Shown here: piece after piece, positions 1 to 9,404 of the stretch
Layout: every line of letters begins with the position of its first letter
How positions within the stretch are numbered: position 1 is the first letter of the stretch
DNA from: BM003 sp963699835
Lineage (GTDB): Bacteria; Pseudomonadota; Gammaproteobacteria; Steroidobacterales; BM003
DNA: 64,000 nt
Reading direction: 5' to 3'
NCBI GenBank assembly: GCA_963699835.1
Contig: CAVOVJ010000004.1
Span: forward strand, 124,001-188,000
Translations under genes and position numbers: made by a program
Notes under the pieces: generated by a model
The model's input: the letters and a program-made list of their open reading frames with translations, nothing else
What the model was told of the DNA's origin: nothing
Database searches by the model: none

Positions 1-288
1 GGGGCGGCTGCGCTGGAGCTGTTCGATGATCTCCATGCGATTGAGCAGGCGATCTTTCTTGGCTTCCAGGTCGAGGATTTCCTTGATCTGCTCATCGAGC
101 GCCGTGATCTCGCCACGCAGCAGCTGATTACGCGAGTTCTGGTATTCGATCCGGGTGTTGTAGACATAGTTGGAAAACATCACCACGAGGATGCCAAACA
201 CGATTGCGATGCCCGTGGCGACGGCGAAGTTCTTTTGCCGTTCCTTGCGCAGCTCCTCGCGCCAGGGCAGTAGGTTGATTCTTGGCAT
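1..288 (-). CDS. pilN: PilN, type IV pilus inner-membrane assembly protein (partial)
   Basis: PilN links the cytoplasmic PilM ring to the periplasmic PilO/PilP part of the type IV pilus alignment complex. The visible 96 codons begin MPRINLLPWREELR, which contains the conserved INLLPWR motif that binds the PilM cleft. A single membrane helix follows at about residues 22-40, then a periplasmic coiled coil rich in charged residues. The ATG at 288 lies one base after the pilM stop, so the two are translated as an operon. The C-terminal half lies beyond the left edge of the window. The start and the motif make the assignment secure. Confidence 0.93.
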   Translation of the reverse strand, partial: MPRINLLPWREELRKERQKNFAVATGIAIVFGILVVMFSNYVYNTRIEYQNSRNQLLRGEITALDEQIKEILDLEAKKDRLLNRMEIIEQLQRSRP

Positions 289-289
289 A

Positions 290-1351
290 TCAGTCGAAGC
301 TCCTCAGTGCGAGACCGAAGGCGGTGAGCAATGCCGTGGCATCGCGCTTGACTCCCTGGGCCTTGGCTTTGGACGAGATCTTCATCTGACCGAGCGGATC
401 GCCGACCACGGTCGGGATACCGACGCGGCTGGCAATCAGGTCGGACACACCCGGGATGTTCGCGCAACCGCCGCAAACGATGATCTGCTCCGGCTGCTCG
501 CGTCCGCCACCCGAGGCGAGGAAGAACTGCAACGAGCGGCTGACCTGCTGACACATGTCGTCCATAAACGGATCGAGCACTTCGGGTTCGTAATTGCTCG
601 GCAGACCACCTTCTTTTTTGGCCCGGCCGGCGTCTTCCATCGACAGGCCGTAGGTACGCATGATTTCTTCGGTCAGCTGCTGGCCGCCGAAAGCAAAATC
701 ACGCGTGTAGGTAACCTTGAGATCGCGCAACACACTGAATGTCGTGCTGCTGGCGCCGAAGTCCACGACCGCGACATTGTGCTCGATCCCGCCGTCAGGC
801 ATCTGGTGAGTCAGCAGCAGGCAGGCGTTTTCGAGCGCGAACGACTCGACATCGACCACCTTCGCGACCAGTCCGGCTGCCTCGACGGCGGCCTGACGCT
901 GCTCGACATTCTCGGTGCGGCTGGCCACCAGCAGTACATCGCGGGTATCCGGATCCTTGACCGAGGGTCCGATGACCTCGAAATCGTAGCTGACCTCTTC
1001 CATCGGAAACGGAATGTACTGGTCGGCCTGGAGCTCGACCTGACCTTCCAGATCCGACTCGGAGAGGCTGGACGGGAGCTGGATTACTTTCGTAATCGCG
1101 GCGTCCACGCTGATGGCAACCGCTGCCTCGCGGCTTTTCGCACCGGAGCGTTTTACTGCCCGGCGGACCGCTTCGCCAACGGCTTCAGCATCGACGATCG
1201 CCTTCTCGTTTACCGAGTTTGGCGGGGTCGGTTCCGCTGAATACGACTCGACACGGAACTGACTGCCACTCTGGGCGAGCTCTACGAGCTTCACCGAGGA
1301 AGTTGTGATGTCGAGGCCTAGGAGCGACTTCTGTTTAGCGCCGATTAACAC
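290..1351 (-). CDS. pilM: PilM, actin-like type IV pilus assembly ATPase-fold protein
   Basis: PilM is a cytoplasmic FtsA/actin-fold protein that binds ATP and the N-terminal tail of PilN at the base of the type IV pilus machine. The 353-residue product has the family's usual length. It shows the N-terminal phosphate-1 loop (LLGLDITTSSVKLVEL), a second phosphate loop (VAVVDFGASSTTFSVL, around residue 195) and an adenosine motif (IIVCGGCANIPGV, around 293). The start is a GTG at 1351 preceded by AAAGGA. It is the first gene of the pil operon here and is divergent from mrcA, an arrangement common in gammaproteobacteria. Confidence 0.96.
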   Translation of the reverse strand: MLIGAKQKSLLGLDITTSSVKLVELAQSGSQFRVESYSAEPTPPNSVNEKAIVDAEAVGEAVRRAVKRSGAKSREAAVAISVDAAITKVIQLPSSLSESDLEGQVELQADQYIPFPMEEVSYDFEVIGPSVKDPDTRDVLLVASRTENVEQRQAAVEAAGLVAKVVDVESFALENACLLLTHQMPDGGIEHNVAVVDFGASSTTFSVLRDLKVTYTRDFAFGGQQLTEEIMRTYGLSMEDAGRAKKEGGLPSNYEPEVLDPFMDDMCQQVSRSLQFFLASGGGREQPEQIIVCGGCANIPGVSDLIASRVGIPTVVGDPLGQMKISSKAKAQGVKRDATALLTAFGLALRSFD

Positions 1352-1802
1352 ACTTTTTTCCTTTAATGGCGACGGTTTAACGCGACAAGATAGAACACGG
1401 CTTTAACTGATGTAAATAACTAATTACCAGTAAAAGCAACTATTTGTATGTGACTATCCTCACATTATGACAAGGGACATCGTTATCAAAGGGATATTCG
1501 CGTTGTCGAGGCGCGAAAACCCGCCGATACCTCTCGGCATGTGTATCTGATAACTTACCCATCGGCGGCGGGGACCTGCGCGCCGGTTTTTCGGGATTTC
1601 GGCGGAGATTGGGAGTGACGGTGACCTGCGGTACCGGATTCGATCCGGCTTGTCCGTTGGCGACCGGCAACCCCGCTGTCCTAGGAAGATCCCGTAGACC
1701 GGTGGTTTTGCGTCCCCAGCTTTCGTTGGGTTTGCCCTTGAGCCTGCGGTCGATGATGCATAATCGCTCCGGGCTAGGCAAGGACGTGATCACAGTTTTT
1801 AG
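1352..1802. other. Divergent intergenic region between pilM and mrcA
   Basis: This 451-base stretch separates the divergent pilM and mrcA genes and should carry both promoters. Its first 130 bases next to pilM are AT-rich compared with the surroundings. Two overlapping open frames exist here on opposite strands, but neither has a recognisable product or a good ribosome binding site, so I do not call them genes. Confidence 0.5.
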
Positions 1803-4347
1803 ATGAAACTCTTTATCAAACTCCCATACCTGTTACTGGCGGCGATTCTGACCCTTGCGGCGGTACTCTCTCTGGCGGCGCTGGCGGCGTATTTTTATAT
1901 CGCGCCGGAGCTTCCGGATGTCGAAACGTTGCGCGAGGTAAAGCTGCAGGTACCACTGCGAATCTATACCCGGGACGGCCGCCTGATGGCCGAGTTCGGC
2001 GAACAACGGCGGCTGCCGGTGCGGTACGATCAGCTGCCACAGCAGGTGGTCGATGCATTCCTCGCGGCCGAGGACGACCGCTTTTTCGAACACCCCGGCG
2101 TCGACTACCAGGGGCTGACCCGAGCGGTGATTTCGCTGGCGCTGACCGGGGAGCGGCGCCAGGGCGGCGGCACGATCACGATGCAGCTGGCGCGCAATTT
2201 CTTCCTGAGCCGCGAGAAAACCTACGTTCGCAAGATCAAGGAGATATTTCTTGCTCTGCGAATCGAGACCGAACTGAGCAAACAGGAAATCCTGACACTC
2301 TATTTGAACAAGATATTTCTCGGCCAGCGCGCCTACGGCGTCGCCGCGGCGGGAGAAGTCTACTACGGCAAGGATCTGGACCAGCTCTCGCTGGCCGAAA
2401 TCGCAACGATTGCCGGCCTGCCGAAGGCACCTTCACGCGACAACCCGATTACCAGCCCCCAGCGGGCCCGCGAACGCCGCGCTTATGTACTGCGGCGAAT
2501 GCAGGAGCTCGGCAAGATCACACCCGAACAGCATGACGAAGCCATGGCCGCGGCGGCACCGGCCGCGCTGCACGGCCCCACGGTGGAGTCGGCTGCCCCG
2601 TATGTCGCCGAGCAGGTCCGGTCCGAAATGCTCAATCGTTATGGGCGCAATGCCTATAACGACGGTTATGTGGTGACGACGACGCTCGACAGCCGTCTGC
2701 AGAAGGCCGCGGTCCGGGCACTGCGTCAGGGTCTGCTCGAATATGACCGCCGCCACGGCTTCCGCGGGCCGGTGGCACGCGCGCCGGAGGCCGTCGCCGA
2801 GGGCAGGATCGCGTGGCTTGCATTGCTGGAAACGTTCAGCCAGCCGGCCGACCTGCATCTTGGGCTGGTCACCGAGGTCGGTGAAAAAGATGCCGCACTG
2901 ACCCTGCGCGACGGGCGCGATGTCAAAGTCGACTGGTCCGGACTGGCCTGGGCTCGCTCTTTCGTCGATCAGAACACCCGCGGGCCGGAACCGAAGACCG
3001 CGGGCGAGATCCTGGTGCCGGGCGACGTCGTCTATCTGATACGCGTGGCAAGCGGCAAGTGGGAACTTGCCCAGTTGCCGGAGGCACAGGGCGCGATGAT
3101 CGCGATGGACCCGCACGACGGCGCCATCGTGGCACTGACCGGCGGTTTCGATTATTACACCAGTAAATACAATCGTGCGGTCCAGGCGCGGCGCCAGCCT
3201 GGCTCGTCGTTCAAGCCGTTCATCTATTCGGCGGCGCTGGAGCGCGGCTTCACCGCTGCGAGCCTGATCAACGATGCCCCAGTCGTGTTCCAGGATGCCG
3301 CCCTCGAAGGAACCTGGCGACCCGAGAATTACAGCGGACGATTTTACGGCCCCACCCGGCTGCGCGAAGCGCTGATCCGCTCAAGGAATATGGTGTCTAT
3401 CCGGCTGCTGCGCGAAATCGGCATCGGCTTTGCCCTCGAGCATGTGCAGCGTTTCGGTTTTCCGCTAAGCGATCTGCCCCGCAACCTGTCACTGGCGCTA
3501 GGCAGTGCAACCGTGACGCCGTTGCAGATCGCCCAGGGTTATACGGTGTTCGCCAATGGCGGCTACCGGACCGAGGCCTATTTTATCGACCGTATTCGTT
3601 CCGCCAATGGCGACATCCTGTTCGAGGCCGACCCCGCGATCATCTGCGAGGCGTGCGAAGCGGCGAATGAAGCCGGCGCTGAAGACCGCGGGCAACAGAG
3701 AGGCTCGAGCCTGTTCAGCCTGGACGGCGGCGCACCCGCCGCGACGGAATCGACACCGTCGGGCGTCGACCCGGTCATATTGCGCGACACCGGTTTCGAA
3801 ACCGCGCTGGCGGACCCCGGGACTCAGTGGCCACGGCCCGTTACTGCGCCAGGCGCAGCGTGCGATCCCCGCGCAGAACGCGTATCTCATCACTGACCTG
3901 ATGCGCGACGTCGTTCGCCGCGGCACTGCGGTCCGCGCCTACCGCGCACTGAAACGCGGCGACCTGGCGGGCAAGACGGGCACGACCAACGATCGCCGCG
4001 ATGCCTGGTTCAGCGGTTTCACTCCGGACATCGTCGCCACGGCGTGGGTGGGCTTCGATAAGGAACGCTCGCTCGGCCGGCGCGAAGAAGGCGGGCGCAC
4101 CGCGCTGCCGATGTGGATCTATTTCATGCGCGAGGCCACCGCCGGGCTACCGGAATCCAGCCGCATTCCCCCGAGCGGACTGGTGACGGTGCGGATCTCG
4201 CCGCAGACCGGGTTGCTGGCGTCAGCGGGCGATCGCGGCGCCGTGTTCGAGACGTTCCGCGCCGAGCGCGTTCCCACTGAGGCCGACAGCGGCGAAACCG
4301 CGAGCATGCCGGAACCCGGCGAGGAAGACGAAGAACCCTTGTTCTGA
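1803..4347 (+). CDS. mrcA: Penicillin-binding protein 1A (one frame break)
   Basis: This is a bifunctional class A PBP that polymerises and cross-links peptidoglycan in the periplasm. After one N-terminal membrane helix (about residues 8-32) comes the glycosyltransferase domain with EDDRFFEHPGVD, GGGTITMQLARN and KIKEIFLALRIE. The transpeptidase domain has the catalytic SSFK near residue 468, SRN near 533 and KTGTT near nucleotide 3970. The first frame ends at 3896 while the KTGTT part continues in the +1 frame to 4347. The switch must lie near the C4G3 run at 3815-3821. With one base removed the protein is 847 residues, normal for PBP1a, so a sequencing error is likelier than a pseudogene. 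Confidence 0.92.
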
Positions 4348-4374
4348 GCCCTCTGCACAGGTTAAAACGAGGCT

Positions 4375-5007
4375 ATGGCGAAGAAACTCAATGGCCGCGG
4401 CGAACAGCTGCGCAGTCTGGTCGCAGAGGAAGCGGCGCGCATCATGGCCGAGGAGTGGCTGTCCGACTTCGGCCAGGCCAAGCGCAAAGCCGCGCATCGG
4501 CTTGGGGTCACCGATCGCGCCGCGTTACCGAGCAATCGCGAAATCGAACTTGCGGTCATTGACCGCCAGCGCCTGTTCGGCCAGGAAAGCCGCGATGACC
4601 AGATCCGCCACCAGCGCGAACTCGCGAGGCAGGCAATGACCCTGCTCGCCGAGTTCGAACCACGCCTGGTCGGCGCCGTACTAAAAGGAACCGCGACCGA
4701 ATACAGCGATATCAGCCTGCACCTGTTCGCCGACGCCACTGAGGAAGTCGCGCTGAAACTGATGGCGCAGGGCATACCGTACGAATCCGAGGAAAAACGG
4801 GTGAGATACGGCGACGACCGCATCGAGTACCGGCCGGTGTTTCGTTTCGAGGCAGCCGGGGCGCAGATAGTCGCCACCGTGTTTCCGCTGGTCGGCATGC
4901 GCCAGCCGCCACTGAGCCCGGTCGACGGGCGGCCGATGCGGCGCGCGCGCCTGGCTGATGTCGAAGGGTTGTTATCCGCCGAGTGTGCGGTCGGGGAAAG
5001 CGCCTAG
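4375..5007 (+). CDS. Conserved hypothetical protein, possibly nucleotidyltransferase-like
   Basis: This 210-residue cytoplasmic protein has no signal peptide or membrane helix. The N-terminal half is a charged helical region. The second half has a stretch reading DISLHLFADATEEVALKLM followed by GIPYE, which resembles conserved uncharacterised gammaproteobacterial proteins with a minimal nucleotidyltransferase-like fold; I offer that as a weak guess from memory of the family. It starts 27 bases after mrcA and may be cotranscribed with it. Its stop overlaps the convergent gltA stop by 4 bases. Function is unknown. Confidence 0.7.
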   Translation: MAKKLNGRGEQLRSLVAEEAARIMAEEWLSDFGQAKRKAAHRLGVTDRAALPSNREIELAVIDRQRLFGQESRDDQIRHQRELARQAMTLLAEFEPRLVGAVLKGTATEYSDISLHLFADATEEVALKLMAQGIPYESEEKRVRYGDDRIEYRPVFRFEAAGAQIVATVFPLVGMRQPPLSPVDGRPMRRARLADVEGLLSAECAVGESA

Positions 5008-6302
5008 CTGCGCTTGTCCACCGCAACGTAGTCGCGCTCGGTCGGGCCGGTATAAAGCTGCCGCGGCCGGCCAATCCGCGTGCTCGGATCCGCAATCATC
5101 TCCTGCCAGTGCGCCACCCAGCCCACCGTCCGCGCAATCGCGAACATTACGGTGAACATCGATTTCGGGATACCCAGCGCTTCGTAGATGATGCCGGAGT
5201 AAAAATCGACGTTGGGATAGAGCTTTTTCTCAACGAAGTAATCGTCGTTCAGCGCCATCTCTTCGAGCTTGAGCGCCAACTCGAACAACGGGTTGTTGTT
5301 ATCGCCGATCCGCTCCAGCACCTTGTGACACATTTTGCGGATGATCGTCGCGCGCGGATCGTAGTTCTTGTAGACGCGGTGACCAAAGCCCATCAGCCGG
5401 AACGGATCTTCCTTGTCCTTGGCCTTCTTGATAAAGCGCGGGATGTCGGCGGTCGTGCCGATCGTCTCGAGCATTCTCAGCACCGCTTCGTTGGCACCGC
5501 CGTGCGCGGGCCCCCACAGCGCCGACACACCGGCCGCAATCGCTGCGTACGGGTTGGCACCGGAGCTGCCAGCCAGGCGCACTGTCGACGTGCTGCAGTT
5601 TTGTTCGTGATCGGCATGAAGAATGAACAACAGGTCGAGCGCCTCGGCGGCGATCGGGTCGATCTCGTAATCGTCGCAGGGCACCGCAAAGAACATATTC
5701 AGCAGGTTGCCGCAGTAGTCGAGGTCGTTGCGCGGGTAGATGAACGGCTGACCGATCGAGTGCTTGTACGCGGCAGCGGCGACGGTCGGGATCTTCGCGA
5801 TGATGCGATGGGCGAAGATCTCACGGTGTTCCGGGTTCGAGATGTCGGTCGAGTCGTGATAGAAAGCGGACATCGAACCGACTACGCCCGAAACCATGGC
5901 CATCGGGTGGGCGTCGTAATGAAAACCGTTGAAGAACCGCAGCAGCGTCTCGTTGATCATCGTGTGGTGCATGATCGAGTGAGTAAAAGTGTCGAGCTGA
6001 TTGCGCGTCGGCAATTCGCCGTACAACAACAGCGCCGCCACTTCGAGGAAACTTGAATGCTCTGCGAGCTGGCCAACCGGGTAGCCGCGATACATCAGCA
6101 CGCCCTTCTCGCCATCTATAAACGTGATCTTGCTTTCGCAGCTCGCCGTGGCGACAAACCCGGGATCAAACGTGAAGGCCCCTTCCTGGGCGTAGAGACC
6201 GCTGATATCGATGACATCGGGTCCGATCGTGCCCCCGTGAGCGTCGAGAGTCAGGGTGTCGCCGGTCTGCAGATTTTTCAGTTCGTAATGCTTATTTGTC
6301 AT
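5004..6302 (-). CDS. gltA: Citrate synthase (type II, hexameric)
   Basis: Citrate synthase condenses acetyl-CoA and oxaloacetate, the entry step of the TCA cycle. The 432-residue protein carries all three catalytic residues in context: His in WGPAHGGANEAV, His in MGFGHRVYKNYDPR and Asp in VDFYSGIIYEALGI. The N-terminal beta domain matches the long NADH-sensitive gram-negative type. The frame is open further upstream, but the ATG at 6302 (MTNKHYELKN) is preceded by AGGAAG at good spacing and matches the family's start. It is monocistronic, convergent with the gene that ends at 5007. Confidence 0.97.
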   Translation of the reverse strand: MTNKHYELKNLQTGDTLTLDAHGGTIGPDVIDISGLYAQEGAFTFDPGFVATASCESKITFIDGEKGVLMYRGYPVGQLAEHSSFLEVAALLLYGELPTRNQLDTFTHSIMHHTMINETLLRFFNGFHYDAHPMAMVSGVVGSMSAFYHDSTDISNPEHREIFAHRIIAKIPTVAAAAYKHSIGQPFIYPRNDLDYCGNLLNMFFAVPCDDYEIDPIAAEALDLLFILHADHEQNCSTSTVRLAGSSGANPYAAIAAGVSALWGPAHGGANEAVLRMLETIGTTADIPRFIKKAKDKEDPFRLMGFGHRVYKNYDPRATIIRKMCHKVLERIGDNNNPLFELALKLEEMALNDDYFVEKKLYPNVDFYSGIIYEALGIPKSMFTVMFAIARTVGWVAHWQEMIADPSTRIGRPRQLYTGPTERDYVAVDKRS

Positions 6303-6531
6303 TCTGCTTGCTTCCTGGTCGCTTCTGGCTGAACGATCGCCTTCCTGTTCGCAATCCCGAGGCATGTCCTTACCGCCATGCCGGCGCTGCTGCCACCTGC
6401 CGGGTGAGGGCAGCCGGACGGCTACTCCCCCGAGCGCGCCGTTTTCCTCCCGCAGCGCGTTTGCGGCCATGAGCCGCAGCCTGGGGAGTATAGCAAGGGT
6501 CGGCCGGTCACCGCAGCCGCCTTGAGTGCAC

Positions 6532-6558
6532 AAAAAAAGGGCGCCATCGGCGCCCTTT
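6532..6558 (-). terminator. Rho-independent terminator of rpmE
   Basis: Read on the minus strand, a perfect 10-bp stem (AAAGGGCGCC / GGCGCCCTTT, 3-base loop) runs into a seven-base T tract, 24 bases after the rpmE stop codon. The other strand has no good T tract, so it should act on rpmE only. Confidence 0.88.
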
Positions 6559-6581
6559 CTCGATTGCTCTGCCCGCGGCGT

Positions 6582-6794
6582 CTAGCGGCCGCCGAGGTTT
6601 CCGTATTTCTTGCGGAAACGGTCGACGCGGCCACCGGTGTCGAGAATCTTCTGCTTGCCGGTGTAGAACGGATGGCAATTCGAGCACACCTCGACGTGCA
6701 GCTCCTGGCCAAGCGTCGAGCGCGTCGTGAATTCGTTGCCGCAACTGCAAACAACCTTCATTTCAGTGTATTCGGGATGAATATTCGCTTTCAT
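6582..6794 (-). CDS. rpmE: 50S ribosomal protein L31 (zinc-binding form)
   Basis: L31 bridges the 50S and 30S subunits. The 70-residue protein begins MKANIHPEY, the family's usual start, and contains the paired cysteines CSCG and CSNCHPFYTGK that bind zinc, so it is the C+ (zinc-containing) paralogue. In other bacteria this form is exchanged for a zinc-free copy under zinc limitation; no Zur box was identified here. A strong terminator follows it. Confidence 0.97.
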   Translation of the reverse strand: MKANIHPEYTEMKVVCSCGNEFTTRSTLGQELHVEVCSNCHPFYTGKQKILDTGGRVDRFRKKYGNLGGR

Positions 6795-7226
6795 GATGAA
6801 ACTCTCTGTGGCGCCCGGTAATAAACGCCGGATTTCGGAAACGGCGCGCGATTCTACCCGTGCACGGAGCCGCAGGCAAGCGCTGGAAAGAACGGCACAG
6901 TATACATGCCCGCGGCTGTCAGACCACAGCCAAGCTTAAGACTTTACTTTAAGTTTGAGCGCCTAATACGAGTGATCCAAAAGGGTTTGTCCCTTATCCA
7001 CAAATCCTGTGGATAACTCTGTGGACGACATCCGCAAACCGGTTCGCTGCCCCGGAAAAACAAGTACCCGGTGGGGGTTGGGGATTTTTTCACCAGCTAA
7101 ATCAAAAGCCATATAAATCAATAAGTTGAAATTATTTGCGCGTCGCCACCAGCGGCGCGATATGTAAAAACCGGGTTTGGGCCGACGAATTTTCGCCGCT
7201 GTGTATAAGGGGAACCCCTAGAGAGC
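6795..7226. other. Gene-free region between rof and rpmE
   Basis: This 432-base region holds the rpmE upstream sequence (a TATACT-like hexamer on the minus strand at 6904-6899), the DnaA-box cluster at 6994-7028, a G-rich stretch at 7070-7083 and the AT-rich stretch at 7085-7136. No coding sequence was recognised. It is the longest non-coding stretch in the core part of the first 12 kb apart from the pilM-mrcA gap. Confidence 0.6.
6994..7028. promoter_or_regulatory. DnaA-box pair with a degenerate third box
   Basis: Two perfect consensus DnaA boxes face each other: TTATCCACA at 6994-7002 and its exact reverse complement TGTGGATAA at 7008-7016, five bases apart. TGTGGACGA at 7020-7028 is a third copy with two mismatches. 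An AT-rich stretch follows at about 7085-7136. The site binds DnaA by sequence; whether it is an origin, a DnaA titration site or a promoter element cannot be decided here. Confidence 0.75.
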
Positions 7227-7514
7227 CTAATTCAGAGGATTTTGCCCGCTCCGCCGACCGGGCTGCGATGGCCGACGCGGGGCCGGGCGGGAGAATGCGA
7301 TGGTGTCGAGACGCAGGCTCAGCGCCCGCCCCTCGGCGTTCTCGGCCTCGAGGTACTCCGCGCCCTTCGAGGTCTTCAGATCGCGCGGCACGACCACCTC
7401 GAGATGGACGATACCGGTGCCGTCACGCCAGCGCAGCATCAGTGGCTGGCGCCGCAGGATCGCCAGTTCGTAGCGGCAATAGGTCGCGCAGTCGACCGGG
7501 TGGTAATCATCCAT
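7227..7514 (-). CDS. rof: Rof-family Rho-binding antiterminator
   Basis: Rof (YaeO) binds the Rho primary RNA-binding domain and inhibits Rho-dependent termination. The 95-residue product starts MDDYHPVDCATYCRYELAI and contains EYLEAENAEGRALSLRLDTI, matching the E. coli pattern of YxPINCxxYxxLE followed by a beta-rich core ending in ELRLDKI. The open frame extends 40 codons upstream, but the family begins at the ATG at 7514. The C-terminal tail is Arg/Pro-rich and longer than in E. coli. It lies 43 bases after hemW on the same strand, so it may be cotranscribed. Confidence 0.82.
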   Translation of the reverse strand: MDDYHPVDCATYCRYELAILRRQPLMLRWRDGTGIVHLEVVVPRDLKTSKGAEYLEAENAEGRALSLRLDTIAFSRPAPRRPSQPGRRSGQNPLN

Positions 7515-7557
7515 ATGGCGACCAGCATAACCGCAAAGCCGCCGGGGGCGGATGCCG

Positions 7558-8741
7558 TCAGGGCAGAAACATCGCCTGGAGATCGTTGAGAAAGCGATTG
7601 CCCAGCGGCGTCGGCGCAACGCGCCCGGCAGCATCGGTTGCGATCAACCCACGTTCGGCCGCCCGCTCCAGCGGCGTTTCGAGAACGGCCGCCGACAGTC
7701 CGGTGGCGCGCTCGAATCCGTGAAATTCGAAGCCGTCGCGCAGGCGCAGTGCATTCAGCATGAACTCGAACACCAGGTCGGGTTCGGCCACCACCCGTTC
7801 GCCACGACCAATCCGGCCGCTTTGCGCCTGCGCCATGTACAGCCGCGGCGAGCGGGTTTTCTCGCTGCGAGTCACGCGCCGGGTCGCCGGGTCGGTGAGC
7901 TTGCCGTGCGCACCGGCGCCGACGCCGAGGTAATCGCCGAAACGCCAGTAGTTAACGTTGTGACGGCAGCGCCGGCCGGGCCGGGCAAACGCCGATACCT
8001 CGTAGCACTCGTATCCGGCAGCGTCGAGGAGGCCGTAGCCGCTGGTCCTGGATCTCCCAGATTGCCTCCTCGGCGGGCAGTGGCGGCGGGTGGCTCGCAA
8101 AATGCGTGCCCGGTTCGAGCGTGAGATTGTAGTAAGAGAGGTGCTCGGGCGCGAGTGCCAGCGCCGCACGCAGATCGGCTGCGGCACCGGGTTGGTCCTG
8201 CCGCGGCAGGCCGAACATCAGGTCGAGGTTGATGTTGCCGATACCCGGCCGTGCGCGCCATCGCAAACGTATCGGCGATCTCGCCGGGGCCGTGGATCCG
8301 ACCGAGCGCGCGCAGCATCGCGGCATCGAAACTCTGCGCCCCGATCGAGAGCCGGTTGACGCCGGCCGCGGCGTAGGCGGCAAAACGGCCTGCATCGCTG
8401 GCGCCGGGATTGGCCTCCAGCGTGATTTCGGCATCCGCGGCAAAGTCGAGCAAATCGCGCGCCACAGCGAGAATGCTCGCGATCTCCCCGGCCGGGAAGA
8501 GACTCGGCGTCCCGCCGCCAAAAAAGACCGTGGACAGCGGCCGCGCACCGGCCAGCGCCGCTTCCGCGCACAGGTCGGCGATCAGGGCATCGGTGTAGTC
8601 ACGCGCCGGCAGATCCTGCTTGACCTGGTGCGAGTTGAAGTCGCAATAGGGACACTTGCGAACACACCACGGCAGATGGACATACAGCCCGAGCGGTAGT
8701 GCATCATGCGGTGCGGCCGATGTCGGAAGTGCGGCCATCAC
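7558..8741 (-). CDS. hemW: HemW, radical SAM heme chaperone (two frame breaks)
   Basis: HemW (formerly called oxygen-independent coproporphyrinogen III oxidase-like) binds heme and a 4Fe-4S cluster and delivers heme to respiratory enzymes. The N-terminal frame shows the radical SAM motif in VHLPWCVRKCPYCDF and FFGGGTPS. The frame shifts after TAG near the CCC at 8244-8246 into GIGNINLDLMFGLP, and again near 8038-8044 into GYGLLDAAGYECYEVSAFA. The HemN C-terminal domain then ends at 7558. Both shifts fit single extra bases and restore a 393-residue protein of normal length. The start is GTG 8741 or ATG 8738, 42 bases after rdgB. Confidence 0.88.
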
Positions 8742-8783
8742 CGTGCCCGAATAGCCGTCGCGATGTGGCGCATGGCGGCCGGC

Positions 8784-9404
8784 TCAGGCCGCCGGCCACG
8801 CCGCCGGCAGCCGCCGCACCAGCTCGCGCAGCGCCTCGCCGCGATGGCTCAGGCGGTTCTTTTCCGCGGCGCCGAGTTCGGCCGAGGTCCGGCCATCGGC
8901 GGTCACGAATACCGGGTCATAACCAAACCCGCCTTCGCCGCGCGGACTCATCGCAATGCGTCCTTCCCAGCGCCCCTCGCATACCAGCGGGGTAGGATCT
9001 GTGGGGTAGCGCAGCAGCACCATCGCGCACACAAACCTTGCGCCACGGTGCGGCTCCGGCACTCCGTCGAGTTTCTCGAGCAACAGCGCGACATTATCTG
9101 CGTCGCTGGCATCCTCGCCGGCAAACCGGGCCGAGTGAATCCCCGGCCGGCCTTCGAGCGCATCCACCACGAGCCCGGAATCGTCGGCGACCGCCGGCAA
9201 CCCTGACTGTTCGCAGGCATGACGCGCTTTCAGCAACGCGTTTTCGATAAATGTGAGACCGGTCTCCTCGACCGACTCCACGTCGAAGTCCGCCTGTGAC
9301 AGCACCGCGCAGTCCTGCTCCACGAGCAACTCGCGGAGTTCTCTCAACTTGCCCTGGTTGGCGGTGGCCAGCACCAGCCTGCGTGCGGGACCGGTGATGC
9401 TCAT
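8784..9404 (-). CDS. rdgB: XTP/dITP diphosphatase (Ham1/RdgB)
   Basis: RdgB hydrolyses the non-canonical purine triphosphates dITP, XTP and ITP and so keeps deaminated bases out of DNA. The 206-residue protein has the family's substrate loop (LVLATANQGKLRELREL), the metal-binding FIENALLKARHA and the catalytic VADDSGLVVDALEGRPGIHSAR, plus GFGYDPVF near the C terminus. Its ATG at 9404 overlaps the rph stop (ATGA), which indicates translational coupling in an rph-rdgB-hemW operon. Confidence 0.96.
   Translation of the reverse strand: MSITGPARRLVLATANQGKLRELRELLVEQDCAVLSQADFDVESVEETGLTFIENALLKARHACEQSGLPAVADDSGLVVDALEGRPGIHSARFAGEDASDADNVALLLEKLDGVPEPHRGARFVCAMVLLRYPTDPTPLVCEGRWEGRIAMSPRGEGGFGYDPVFVTADGRTSAELGAAEKNRLSHRGEALRELVRRLPAAWPAA

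Noticed and set aside
4983..6056. 357-codon plus-strand frame opposite gltA
   Set aside because: It is the GC-rich shadow of citrate synthase, whose catalytic motifs are on the minus strand.
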